Origin: Anaerolineales bacterium
GTDB taxonomy: Bacteria; Chloroflexota; Anaerolineae; 4572-78; J111
Length of the DNA stretch: 64,000 nt
NCBI GenBank assembly: GCA_020634855.1
Contig: JACKAU010000010.1
Location: 186,001 to 250,000 of the forward strand
Direction: 5' to 3'
Shown: in pieces, positions 34,556-42,439 of the stretch
Layout of the letters: every line of letters begins with the position of its first letter
How positions within the stretch are numbered: the stretch's first letter is position 1
Notes under the pieces: model-generated
Told to the model about the DNA's origin: nothing
The model's input: only the letters and a program-made list of their open reading frames with translations
Database searches by the model: none
Made by a program: the position numbers and the translations under genes

Positions 34556-35998
34556 TTAATAAGCGCCGTTGCCAAAAATAACCCGAGGTATGGTTTGGAG
34601 TAGGATTTTGGTATCCAGCGAGGGCGACCAGTTTTCGATGTAATAGATATCGAGCAGGGCGGTTTCATCGAAGGTGAGTTCGGAGCGACCGCTGACCTGG
34701 GACAGACCGGTTAGACCGGGGGCCACTTCCAAGCGGCGTTTGTGCCATTCCTGATATTGCGCTACTTCAGATGGAATCGGCGGTCTGGGGCCAACCATAC
34801 TCATTTCGCCGGTCAGGACATTGTAAAGTTGGGGCAGTTCATCGATGCTGAGGCGGCGCATAAGTTTGCCCAAGCGGGTCGTGCGCGGATCGTCTTTGAT
34901 TTTGAAGTGCGGTCCATTGGCTTCGTTTAAACTCTGTAAAGCGGCTTTTTGGGTGTCAGCCCCATCGATCATTGACCGGAATTTATACAGGGTGAACAGC
35001 CGGCCGTCTTTGCCCACGCGTTTTTGCATAAATAACACCGGCCCCGGCGACTCGAGTTTAATGATCAACGCCAGCAGAGCGGCCAGCGGGGCGGTCAAAA
35101 CCAGAATTAAGATCGAAACACTAATATCAATCGCCCGCTTAATGAATTGGCTCAGACCGCTGATGCCGGTTTCCTTCACGCCAATCATCGGCACCCCCGC
35201 AATCTCTTCCACGTGCATGTGGCTCAAGCGCATCTGAAACATATCCGGTACAATCCGGGTCGATATGTTTTGGTGTTCGCATACCGACATAATCTGGATG
35301 ATCTTGTGGTGGTACTGCCAGGGTAGCGTGACAATGACCTCATCGATAGTTTTAGCGGCCAGGATATCGGGCAGGTTGCTGATTTTGCCCAGCGCCTTAA
35401 AGCGGCCGATGTCGGTTTCGCCCCGGTCGGGATCATCGTCAACAAAGCCGATAATATTGAAACCACATTCCGGGTTGGCCACCACCACGCGCATGACCGT
35501 GCGAGCGATTTCGCCGGCCCCGGCAATCACCACTCGCTTGGTACCGATACCGCGCCGGCGCATATTTTTGACCGCGCTGACCTTGACCAGGCGGCTTATC
35601 CCCAGAAAAATGATGGAAAAGATACCCGCGTACACAAAAATAAGTCGCGAATAAAAGCCGGAGCGATAGAGGAAGATAAAGACAATGGTGATAACGATGC
35701 CGGTCGCCGTACCGTGGACGATGGCGTAAAACTCGTCGATCCAGGAGAGCTGGCGGCGTTGTTTGTAGGAGCCTTGCTGCTTGTAGACCAAAATCAACAG
35801 CAGGGTGAAGACGACCACAAATGGCAGGTAAACCTGATAGGAGACGTTAAAGGCCGGATCGACGGCCCGGAAAAGCTGTAAATCGTAGCGCACCCAATAG
35901 GCCAGGATGAAAGCCAGGTTAATCAGCACAATATCGGACAAGACCAAAATAGTTGTGACTCTATTTTGATCATTGAACAAGCTGTTAAGCCATTTCAT
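34556..35998 (-). CDS. Polyprenyl glycosylphosphotransferase (initiating sugar transferase)
   Basis: 480 residues from MKWLNSLF. Four N-terminal membrane segments, a CoA-binding-like Rossmann domain (GTKRVVIAGAGEIARTVMRV, about 145-260), another TM segment (SVSILILVLTAPLAALLALI), then the bacterial sugar transferase core with FMQKRVGKDGRLFTLYKFRS, RRLSIDELPQLYNVL, MSMVGPRPP and GLTGLSQVSGR. It transfers a sugar-1-phosphate to undecaprenyl phosphate to start exopolysaccharide or O-antigen repeat synthesis. It overlaps the upstream GT4 gene by 14 bases. GGAGGG lies 10 bases before the chosen start. Confidence 0.93.
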   Translation of the reverse strand: MKWLNSLFNDQNRVTTILVLSDIVLINLAFILAYWVRYDLQLFRAVDPAFNVSYQVYLPFVVVFTLLLILVYKQQGSYKQRRQLSWIDEFYAIVHGTATGIVITIVFIFLYRSGFYSRLIFVYAGIFSIIFLGISRLVKVSAVKNMRRRGIGTKRVVIAGAGEIARTVMRVVVANPECGFNIIGFVDDDPDRGETDIGRFKALGKISNLPDILAAKTIDEVIVTLPWQYHHKIIQIMSVCEHQNISTRIVPDMFQMRLSHMHVEEIAGVPMIGVKETGISGLSQFIKRAIDISVSILILVLTAPLAALLALIIKLESPGPVLFMQKRVGKDGRLFTLYKFRSMIDGADTQKAALQSLNEANGPHFKIKDDPRTTRLGKLMRRLSIDELPQLYNVLTGEMSMVGPRPPIPSEVAQYQEWHKRRLEVAPGLTGLSQVSGRSELTFDETALLDIYYIENWSPSLDTKILLQTIPRVIFGNGAY

Positions 35999-37142
35999 GG
36001 CTGACCACCCTCCCATAGATGGCGGCGGTTTGTTGGGCCGTTTTGTCCCAACTAAATTGTGCTGCTTGCGCCAAACCTTTTTCCTTCATATCGAACTGCA
36101 AATCCGACTGACTCATCACATTGGCCATAGCCTCGGCCAACGCCGCCGGCTCGGCCGGATCGATCAACTGGGCGGCGTTCCCGGCCACCTCCGGCAGTGA
36201 TGAGACCGTACTGGTAATAACCGGCGTGCCGCAAGCCATCGCCTCCAAAACCGGTAATCCAAATCCCTCGAAATGCGAGGGATACACAAACAGTGAAGCG
36301 GCATTATACCACAACGGCAGATCGGCTTGGGGTACATAGCCGGGAAACCGGATCGAATCGGTCAGGTTGAGCGACTCCACCAGTTGAAAAATTTTATCGT
36401 AATACCAACCCTTGCCCCCGGCCACGACCAACAGCGGCGCTTTTGGATCGCGGGCTTTCCACTGGGCGTAGGCTTTAATCAATCCGTCAACATTCTTGCG
36501 CGGTTCCAATGTACCCAAAAACAGGACAAAGGTGTCGGGTAGTTGCTGTTTGGCCTTGAACGCGGCGATCTCCGGTTCGGGCAGCGGCTTGAACTCCTCA
36601 TCGACCCCGCAGTAAACGGTGCAAACCCGGTCGGGCGCGACTCCTAGCAAGTCGATAACATCGCGTCGGGTGCTCTCAGAAATCGTCATGACGACTTCGG
36701 CCCGTTTGACCGTATTGGCCGTAAACCGGCTCAAATACCAGCGGTTGAACGGACGAAAGGCCTCGGGGAAGCGTAGAAAGCTCAAATCGTAGACTGTCAC
36801 CACAAAGGGACACGGCGCAGCCAGCGGCGCGACAAAGGCCAGCGCGTGCAGCAGATCGACCTTGGCCCGGCGAAGCGCCAGCGGCTGCACAAATTGTTCC
36901 CACAAAATTCGCGCTGCCGGTCGCCGGGTGGGTAGCCGGCTAAAGTTCAAGGCCAATCCCGACGCCTGAGCCTGGAATGCTCGATCCCCCAAAAAGGCGC
37001 TGTATTTGAAATTATCCGGTGAAACCTGCTTCAAGCGGGTAAGTAAGTTAAAAATGTACCAGCTAATGCCCGCGCCCCGATAAGACTGGCTGAGTGATAG
37101 CAAATGAGCATTCAACCCAATATGGGCCGCTTGGTTTCGCAT
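35985..37142 (-). CDS. GT4-family glycosyltransferase
   Basis: About 385 residues, GT-B fold. The N-terminal domain starts HIGLNAHLLSLSQSYRGAGI. The C-terminal domain has FLGTLEPRKNVDGLIKAY and the donor-site signature HFEGFGLPVLEAMACGTPVI (E-x7-E). It adds a nucleotide-sugar-derived residue to a lipid-linked chain in the cytoplasm, probably in the same pathway as the overlapping sugar transferase gene. The start at 37142 (MRNQAAHIG) lies only 6 bases after a TATAAT box, so the mRNA may be leaderless; the longer frame from 37160 would start inside the promoter. Confidence 0.9.
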   Translation of the reverse strand: MRNQAAHIGLNAHLLSLSQSYRGAGISWYIFNLLTRLKQVSPDNFKYSAFLGDRAFQAQASGLALNFSRLPTRRPAARILWEQFVQPLALRRAKVDLLHALAFVAPLAAPCPFVVTVYDLSFLRFPEAFRPFNRWYLSRFTANTVKRAEVVMTISESTRRDVIDLLGVAPDRVCTVYCGVDEEFKPLPEPEIAAFKAKQQLPDTFVLFLGTLEPRKNVDGLIKAYAQWKARDPKAPLLVVAGGKGWYYDKIFQLVESLNLTDSIRFPGYVPQADLPLWYNAASLFVYPSHFEGFGLPVLEAMACGTPVITSTVSSLPEVAGNAAQLIDPAEPAALAEAMANVMSQSDLQFDMKEKGLAQAAQFSWDKTAQQTAAIYGRVVSHEMA

Positions 37143-37148
37143 GGGCCA

Positions 37149-37157
37149 ATTATAGCA
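37149..37157 (-). promoter_or_regulatory. Extended -10 promoter, probably leaderless GT4 transcript
   Basis: On the minus strand TGCTATAAT (37157-37149) is a good extended -10. Only TGGCCC separates it from the ATG at 37142, which puts the expected transcription start on the start codon itself. No clear ribosome site lies between. The -35 is weak. Confidence 0.5.
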
Positions 37158-37337
37158 CAAGCCTTAAATGGGTGTGAAATTAAGACGCGCAGCTATTATA
37201 ACACGACCTGAAGAATCTGCATCTCTGGCCGCATTGTTAACCAAATACACGAGCACCCCGGCAAGTAGGCACTCGAACAAAATTCGTGTATCATACAAAA
37301 GTCAGCAACCTATGGGTAACAGTGAAAGTTGGGCGTT

Positions 37338-38993
37338 ATGAAAAATAAAAGAGAAAAGATGCATCCGGCGGTGATGGATCTTCAGTCCGATCTGCTCAAA
37401 GGCCACCTCAGCCGTCGAGAATTTCTACGTTTGGCGACCCTGTTAGGCGCGTCGATAGCAGCAGCGAACATGCTAGCGGGCTGTGGCTCATCTCAGACCG
37501 GCTCCGCCCCAACCGACTCGGCCGCCGCCGTCCAGCGCGGCGGTACCCTCAAAATCGGCAGCCGGGTGCTGCCCGTCGATCATCCGGCCCGGTTGGCGAC
37601 CTTGGAGAGCGGCAACCAGCTCCGCCAGGTGGGCGAGTATCTGACGGCTACCAATCAAGAAAATATTACTCAGCCTTGGCTGCTGGATCAATGGGAGGTC
37701 GATGAGGCGGTCAAAACCTGGACGCTGCGGCTGCGCCAAGGGATCACATTTAACAACGGCCAGCCGCTGACTGTCGATGATGTGATTTTTAGCTTCAACC
37801 AGTGGCTCGATCCCGACATTGGTTCATCGATGGTGAGCCTGCTGTATTACCTTGACAAAACCGGCATCGAGCGGGTGGATGACTACACCGTCCGCCTTCA
37901 CCTCAACGAGCCTCAAATTGGCGTGCCGGAGCATCTGTTTCACTATCCGGCTATTATTTTGCCCCGTACTTTTGAGGGCAACTTCATTGAACAGCCGGTT
38001 GGCACCGGGCCATTTACCCTGGAGTCATTTGTCGAGGGCGATCGGGCCGTTTTCAAGCGTCGCGCCGACTACTGGCGCACAGGGGCCGATAATGAGGCCC
38101 TGCCTTATCTGGATGAACTGACCTATTTCGATTTAGAGCCGGACGAGCGCATTGAAGCGATGCAAGCCGGCGTCATCGATACGTTAATTCTGCCGGCGGC
38201 AGAGGAATGGGATGCGCTCAAAACCGCACCCGGTATTAGTGTTTACGGCGTCAGCACGGCTCGAGGGCAAGTGGTGCGGATGAATGTGACCAAGCCGCCC
38301 TGGAATGATGTCCGGGTGCGTAACGCGCTAAAGCTGTGCCAGGATCGCCAGAAAATCCTCGACTTTGCCCACCTCAATCAAGGCGATCTGGCAATCGATG
38401 CCCATGTTGCGCCGATTCATCCGGCCTATTGTGAGAAACCCATTCCCAGTTACCAACCGGAGCAAGCCAAAGCCCTACTGGCCGAAGCCGGTTACCCCGA
38501 TGGCCTGACCGTCCAACTCACCGCCAAAAATGATACCGAGGAAACCCAAATCGCCAATATGCTCAAAGAGTTGGCGGCGCCCGGCGGCTTTAATATCGAA
38601 CTGAATATGGTCGCGCCGGCCAAATATTGGGAACAGTGGACTGAGCTTGATCTCGGTATCACCAGTTGGGGCCACCGCCCGCTCGATACCATGGCTTTGG
38701 CCCTGGCCTACACCGCCGATGAGAACGGCCAGCCCGTGTCCTGGAATGAAACGCACTGGGTTGATCCGGATTTTATCAAGATCCTCCGTCAGGCCGAACA
38801 AACGCTCGATGTGGAAAAGCGCCGGCAGATGATGTGTCAGTTGGAAGATATTATGCAGGAGCGCGGCCCGGTGGGGTTAAGCTACTGGGCCAAAAATTGG
38901 AACATCATCCGCTCCGAATTCAAGAATGTGCGGGCTAACCCGGAAGGGTACGATCTGTTCTATGATGTCTGGAAGGATGGCAATAGCATCTAA
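37338..38993 (+). CDS. Family 5 (peptide-type) ABC transporter substrate-binding lipoprotein
   Basis: About 551 residues. A twin-arginine-like N-region (LSRREFLRLATLLG) is followed by a lipobox LAGC near residue 47, so probably a Tat-exported lipoprotein. The SBP family 5 core is seen: TWTLRLRQGITFNNGQPLTV, DDVIFSFNQWLD, YPAIILPRTF, GTGPFTLESF, and VRVRNALKLCQDRQKILDFA. Such proteins bind oligopeptides, nickel chelates or other solutes. No permease or ATPase gene is adjacent. The start is uncertain (37338 or 37359). Its stop is 6 bases from the stop of the convergent BMP gene. Confidence 0.88.
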   Translation: MKNKREKMHPAVMDLQSDLLKGHLSRREFLRLATLLGASIAAANMLAGCGSSQTGSAPTDSAAAVQRGGTLKIGSRVLPVDHPARLATLESGNQLRQVGEYLTATNQENITQPWLLDQWEVDEAVKTWTLRLRQGITFNNGQPLTVDDVIFSFNQWLDPDIGSSMVSLLYYLDKTGIERVDDYTVRLHLNEPQIGVPEHLFHYPAIILPRTFEGNFIEQPVGTGPFTLESFVEGDRAVFKRRADYWRTGADNEALPYLDELTYFDLEPDERIEAMQAGVIDTLILPAAEEWDALKTAPGISVYGVSTARGQVVRMNVTKPPWNDVRVRNALKLCQDRQKILDFAHLNQGDLAIDAHVAPIHPAYCEKPIPSYQPEQAKALLAEAGYPDGLTVQLTAKNDTEETQIANMLKELAAPGGFNIELNMVAPAKYWEQWTELDLGITSWGHRPLDTMALALAYTADENGQPVSWNETHWVDPDFIKILRQAEQTLDVEKRRQMMCQLEDIMQERGPVGLSYWAKNWNIIRSEFKNVRANPEGYDLFYDVWKDGNSI

Positions 38994-38999
38994 GATATT

Positions 39000-40214
39000 C
39001 TACTGAGATTCCTCATTGTCCGACTTAGTCTCATCTTCTGGCTCACTGGTGGGGGTGGGGGTGGCTCGGGGAACCGGCCAGCCGGTGGCGACATCGCCAT
39101 CGATGAGACCCTGCCGGATAAGCTCGAGTTCGTCGCTCAGTTCAGCCGGAACCGCGTCTTCGTAGTCGTGAAACGGAGCTAAAGCCACCCCCTTGTTGGC
39201 TAAAGTCCCTTCATAATTAGTACCACCTTTGAATGCGCCGGCCTCAATCGTTTCTATGGCTTCAGAAACAGCAACATCCATTTGTTTTAGTACGCTGGTC
39301 AGATAGACATCGCCCAGATCAGGCGCGGCCTCGAACTGATCGATGTCTACGCCGATAACCGCATAACCTCGTTCTTGCGCTGCTGCCGCTGAGCCTAAGC
39401 CGGTCTGGCCGGCTACCGGAAAGATGATATCGCATCCTTCGGCAAAGAAATTTTCGGCAAAGACGCGCCCGATTTCGGTGTTTTCGAAATCGTTGGTAAA
39501 CACGCCGTCACCGCCGCCTTCAACCAACGATGATGTTTTCCAACCCAACACCTTAACTTCGGCCTCGTTTTGCTGATTGTAGTAATTGACGCCGCGTTCA
39601 AAACCGACCATATATTGAACAATCGGCTCTACCCGAACGCCGCCATAGGTGCAAACGGTCTCCGTCTGGCTCATGCCGGCGGCCAGATAACCGGCCAGGA
39701 AAGCGGGTTGGTCCATCTCGAACTGAAGCCCCAAAATGTTATCGGCCTGGCTGGGAAAATCGACAATCACAAATGGAACGTCGGAAAATGTCTCGGCCGC
39801 GGCCTCCGTTGCTTCAGCCATTAGAAAACCGACGGTTACCACTCCATTGTACCCTTCGCCGACAAACTTGTTGATGTTGTCTGTGTAGTCAGTCTCTTCG
39901 TCGCTGTCTAAATAGTCAACCTCAACATCTAGTTCTTTGGCGGCTTGTTCTAGGCCTTGCCAGACAAGCTGGTTAAAAGCGTTGTCATCGATGCCCCCTA
40001 GGTCAGTCACCAGACCGTAGCGAGGGCCAGTGGGGGTCTCGGTCGGCGTCTCCACCGGGCTGGAGGGGGCGGTTGCTGTCGGTGGTTCTGCGGTGACTGG
40101 AGTCACTTCTTCCGTCGGGGGCGGTGTGGAGGTGTTGGTACAGGCGCTGATGAGCGCGGAAATGAGGATCATAATCAGAATCGTAAACAGATAAGTTGTC
40201 ATCAGGTTTCTCAT
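39000..40214 (-). CDS. BMP/PnrA-type substrate-binding lipoprotein
   Basis: 404 residues. Signal peptide with lipobox LISAC near residue 25, a threonine/proline-rich linker to about 65, then the BMP (PF02608) domain: RYGLVTDLGGIDDNAFNQLV, GYNGVVTVGFLMAEA, FDFPSQ-like VIVDFPSQADNILGL, and YAVIGVDIDQFEAAPDLGDV followed by LTSVLKQMDVAV. BMP proteins usually bind nucleosides for an ABC importer; no importer genes are next to it. A serine/glutamate-rich tail follows. The start MRNLMTT is likely. Confidence 0.88.
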   Translation of the reverse strand: MRNLMTTYLFTILIMILISALISACTNTSTPPPTEEVTPVTAEPPTATAPSSPVETPTETPTGPRYGLVTDLGGIDDNAFNQLVWQGLEQAAKELDVEVDYLDSDEETDYTDNINKFVGEGYNGVVTVGFLMAEATEAAAETFSDVPFVIVDFPSQADNILGLQFEMDQPAFLAGYLAAGMSQTETVCTYGGVRVEPIVQYMVGFERGVNYYNQQNEAEVKVLGWKTSSLVEGGGDGVFTNDFENTEIGRVFAENFFAEGCDIIFPVAGQTGLGSAAAAQERGYAVIGVDIDQFEAAPDLGDVYLTSVLKQMDVAVSEAIETIEAGAFKGGTNYEGTLANKGVALAPFHDYEDAVPAELSDELELIRQGLIDGDVATGWPVPRATPTPTSEPEDETKSDNEESQ

Positions 40215-40328
40215 AATCCGACCCGTTCAGCTTAGTTTTAGCTGTAAGAATATGTTGACATAATCGTCATTTTATTATAAATCAGCCTATCAGGTGTGGC
40301 AAAAATTTTAATTTCGCATTTTTGGGTA

Positions 40329-40357
40329 TTGAATCTAAATGATATTTAGGGTATACT
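40329..40357 (+). promoter_or_regulatory. Sigma-70 promoter of the ABC-F leader
   Basis: TTGAAT (40329-40334) and TATACT (40352-40357) are spaced by exactly 17 bases. Transcription should begin near 40364, 25 bases before the leader-peptide ATG. Confidence 0.7.
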
Positions 40358-40388
40358 GGCTTTAATTCTATTGATAAGGAAACAGCCG

Positions 40389-40466
40389 ATGTTCAACAAC
40401 CCCATTTGCACGCAGAATGTTTCGGATTTTGCCGTCGGGTGTTGTTGGTCATTTCTTTTTCCCTAA
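40389..40466 (+). CDS. Leader peptide of the ABC-F attenuator
   Basis: A 25-codon frame begins at ATG 40389 with AAGGA 8 bases upstream and ends at TAA 40464-40466, 24 bases before an intrinsic terminator. The peptide starts MFNNPICTQN and ends CCWSFLFP. The mRNA of the frame can itself fold: CAACAACCCC (40394-40403) pairs with GGG-T-GTTGTTG (40437-40447). It lies between a good promoter and two terminators upstream of the ABC-F gene, as in ribosome-mediated attenuation of antibiotic-resistance ABC-F genes. That it is translated and regulatory is inference. Confidence 0.55.
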   Translation: MFNNPICTQNVSDFAVGCCWSFLFP

Positions 40467-40490
40467 TCGAAGGTTTTAAACTAACCCACG

Positions 40491-40520
40491 AGCCGCAGGC
40501 AAAATTCCTGCGGCTTTTTT
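40491..40520 (+). terminator. Attenuator terminator 1 upstream of ABC-F
   Basis: AGCCGCAGG/CCTGCGGCT, a 9-bp perfect stem with a 7-base loop, followed by T6. It lies 24 bases after the leader-peptide stop and 83 bases before the ABC-F start. Confidence 0.85.
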
Positions 40521-40548
40521 GTTGTCGATTGACGATTCCTGACCCGAA

Positions 40549-40577
40549 AAGCCGCCACTATTGTGCGGCTTTTTTTA
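40549..40577 (+). terminator. Attenuator terminator 2 upstream of ABC-F
   Basis: AAGCCGC (40549-40555) pairs with GCGGCTT (40565-40571), followed by a T-run. It lies 26 bases before the ABC-F start codon. The two tandem terminators share AGCCGC/GCGGCT stems. Confidence 0.8.
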
Positions 40578-40602
40578 TTGGTAAACTATAGGAGGGTAAT
40601 GT

Positions 40603-42276
40603 ATGTTACGAGTTTCGAATCTTTCAAAACGATATGGCGATGATCTCATCCTCTCGGAGATGTCATTTGTGGTCAGCCGGGGGGAGCGGATCGGATTGGT
40701 GGGGCCGAACGGCTCAGGTAAAACGACGCTGCTGCGGATTATTGCGGGCTTAGAACCGGCCGATCAGGGATCGGTTTCGCTCAACCCGCCCGACTCGACA
40801 GTGGGATATTTGGCTCAAGCGCTCATTTTCGCCGACGAGGAAACGGTAGACGATTGGCTCGCCGGAGCGACGGCCCAACACAGCCGGGCCTGGAGCGATA
40901 TGCAGCGCTGCGCCGAGGCGATGGCAGAACCCGCCGAGTCAACGGTGCTTGAGACCTTGACCCAAGCCTATGCCGAGGCCGAAGCGCGGTTTGAAGCTGC
41001 CGGCGGGTATGCCCTTGAAGCCCATTTGGCCGCCATTCTCGACGGTCTGGATTTGGCCGAAGTCCCGCGCGACTTGCCGGTAGCCCGTCTTAGCGGTGGG
41101 CAGAAGACGCGGCTGGGGCTGGCAAAGCTGCTCATCCGCCGGCCACAACTACTGCTCCTCGACGAGCCAACTAACCATCTGGACATCGACGCGCTGGCCT
41201 GGCTGGAAAATTGGCTTGGCAGTTACGAGGGAGCGGTGCTGATCGTGTCGCACGACCGTACCTTTTTGGATGCCGTGACCACCCGCACCCTGGCGCTCGA
41301 TCCCACCACGCACATGTTGCGCGATGTAGCCGGCAACTACAGCACCTATCTCGATACTTTGGCCCGAGAAGTCGAGCAGCAGTGGCAGGCTTACCAGGAT
41401 CAGCAGGACGAGATTGCCCGTTTGCAGGAGTCGGCCCGGCATCTGCGGGGGCAAGCTAAGTTCCGGCGCGGCGGTAAGGCGGACACGCCGGATAAATTTG
41501 CCAAAGCCTTTTTCGCCAATCGCAGCGCGGCGACGGTGGGTCGAGCTAAGGATATCGAACGACGCATCGAACGACTGCTGACCGAGGATCGCGTCGATAA
41601 GCCAGGCCAGCAGTGGGGGTTGAAGCTCGACTTTTCGCCCGATGATCGCGGCGCTCGTCAGGTGTTGACGCTGGAGAATGTAAGCATGGCTTTTGGCGAT
41701 CGAGTGCTTTTTGAGGATGTCTCGCTGACGCTAACCCACGGCGAGCGTATCGTTTTGGTGGGACCGAATGGGGCGGGCAAGACGACTCTCCTACGGCTGA
41801 TTACCGGCCAGATGGAGCCGAAAGCTGGCCAGATTCGGGTGGGAGCGGGAGTCAAGCTTGGCTACCTGGCCCAGGAGCAAGAGGTGCTGGCGGCTGAGTC
41901 AACGCCCTATGGTACCATTCAAACCGTAGCCGACGAGATGAGCCAGACCGAGATTCGTAGTTTTCTGCACGCCTTTCTTTTCTCCGGCGACGAGGTTTTT
42001 GTCAAAAACGGTAACCTCAGCTTCGGCGAACGCGCCCGGCTGATGCTGGCCCGGTTGATTGCCCAGGGCTGTAACTTCTTGGTCCTCGACGAGCCGATCA
42101 ACCATCTCGATATCCCCGGCCGGGAGCGCTTCGAGCAAGCCCTGACAAATTTCTCCGGCACAGTACTGGCCGTCGTCCACGACCGGACGTTTATCCGGCG
42201 GATCGCTACAGGAGTTTGGGAGTTAAGAGAGGGCAAGGTGCGGGAGAGGTTCAATATTGAGAGAGATGGAGATTAG
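40603..42276 (+). CDS. ABC-F family ATPase (ribosome-associated)
   Basis: 557 residues with two ABC domains and no membrane part. Walker A GPNGSGKTTLLR and GPNGAGKTTLLR; signature LSGGQKTRLGLAK and LSFGERARLMLAR; Walker B LLLLDEPTNHLDID and FLVLDEPINHLDIP, where the second has isoleucine for the usual threonine. A charged linker with FRRGGKADTPDKFAKAF lies between. ABC-F proteins bind the ribosomal E site and either tune translation or displace antibiotics. The leader peptide and double terminator upstream point to an antibiotic-inducible resistance type. GGAGGG lies 6 bases before the ATG. The drug class cannot be read from sequence. Confidence 0.92.
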   Translation: MLRVSNLSKRYGDDLILSEMSFVVSRGERIGLVGPNGSGKTTLLRIIAGLEPADQGSVSLNPPDSTVGYLAQALIFADEETVDDWLAGATAQHSRAWSDMQRCAEAMAEPAESTVLETLTQAYAEAEARFEAAGGYALEAHLAAILDGLDLAEVPRDLPVARLSGGQKTRLGLAKLLIRRPQLLLLDEPTNHLDIDALAWLENWLGSYEGAVLIVSHDRTFLDAVTTRTLALDPTTHMLRDVAGNYSTYLDTLAREVEQQWQAYQDQQDEIARLQESARHLRGQAKFRRGGKADTPDKFAKAFFANRSAATVGRAKDIERRIERLLTEDRVDKPGQQWGLKLDFSPDDRGARQVLTLENVSMAFGDRVLFEDVSLTLTHGERIVLVGPNGAGKTTLLRLITGQMEPKAGQIRVGAGVKLGYLAQEQEVLAAESTPYGTIQTVADEMSQTEIRSFLHAFLFSGDEVFVKNGNLSFGERARLMLARLIAQGCNFLVLDEPINHLDIPGRERFEQALTNFSGTVLAVVHDRTFIRRIATGVWELREGKVRERFNIERDGD

Positions 42277-42439
42277 AAATGGGGAGATAGGGCTGGTTTA
42301 GTCGCGACCCAATTAAATGTGAAGCCCTCTTTACTTTCCTTACACAACCCTTACCTATGCTTTACACGTACTTTAACGGAACATGATACTCTGGCAGCAG
42401 AAAAAATGCGATTATCTTAAAGGGCAAGGACTAAAACTT

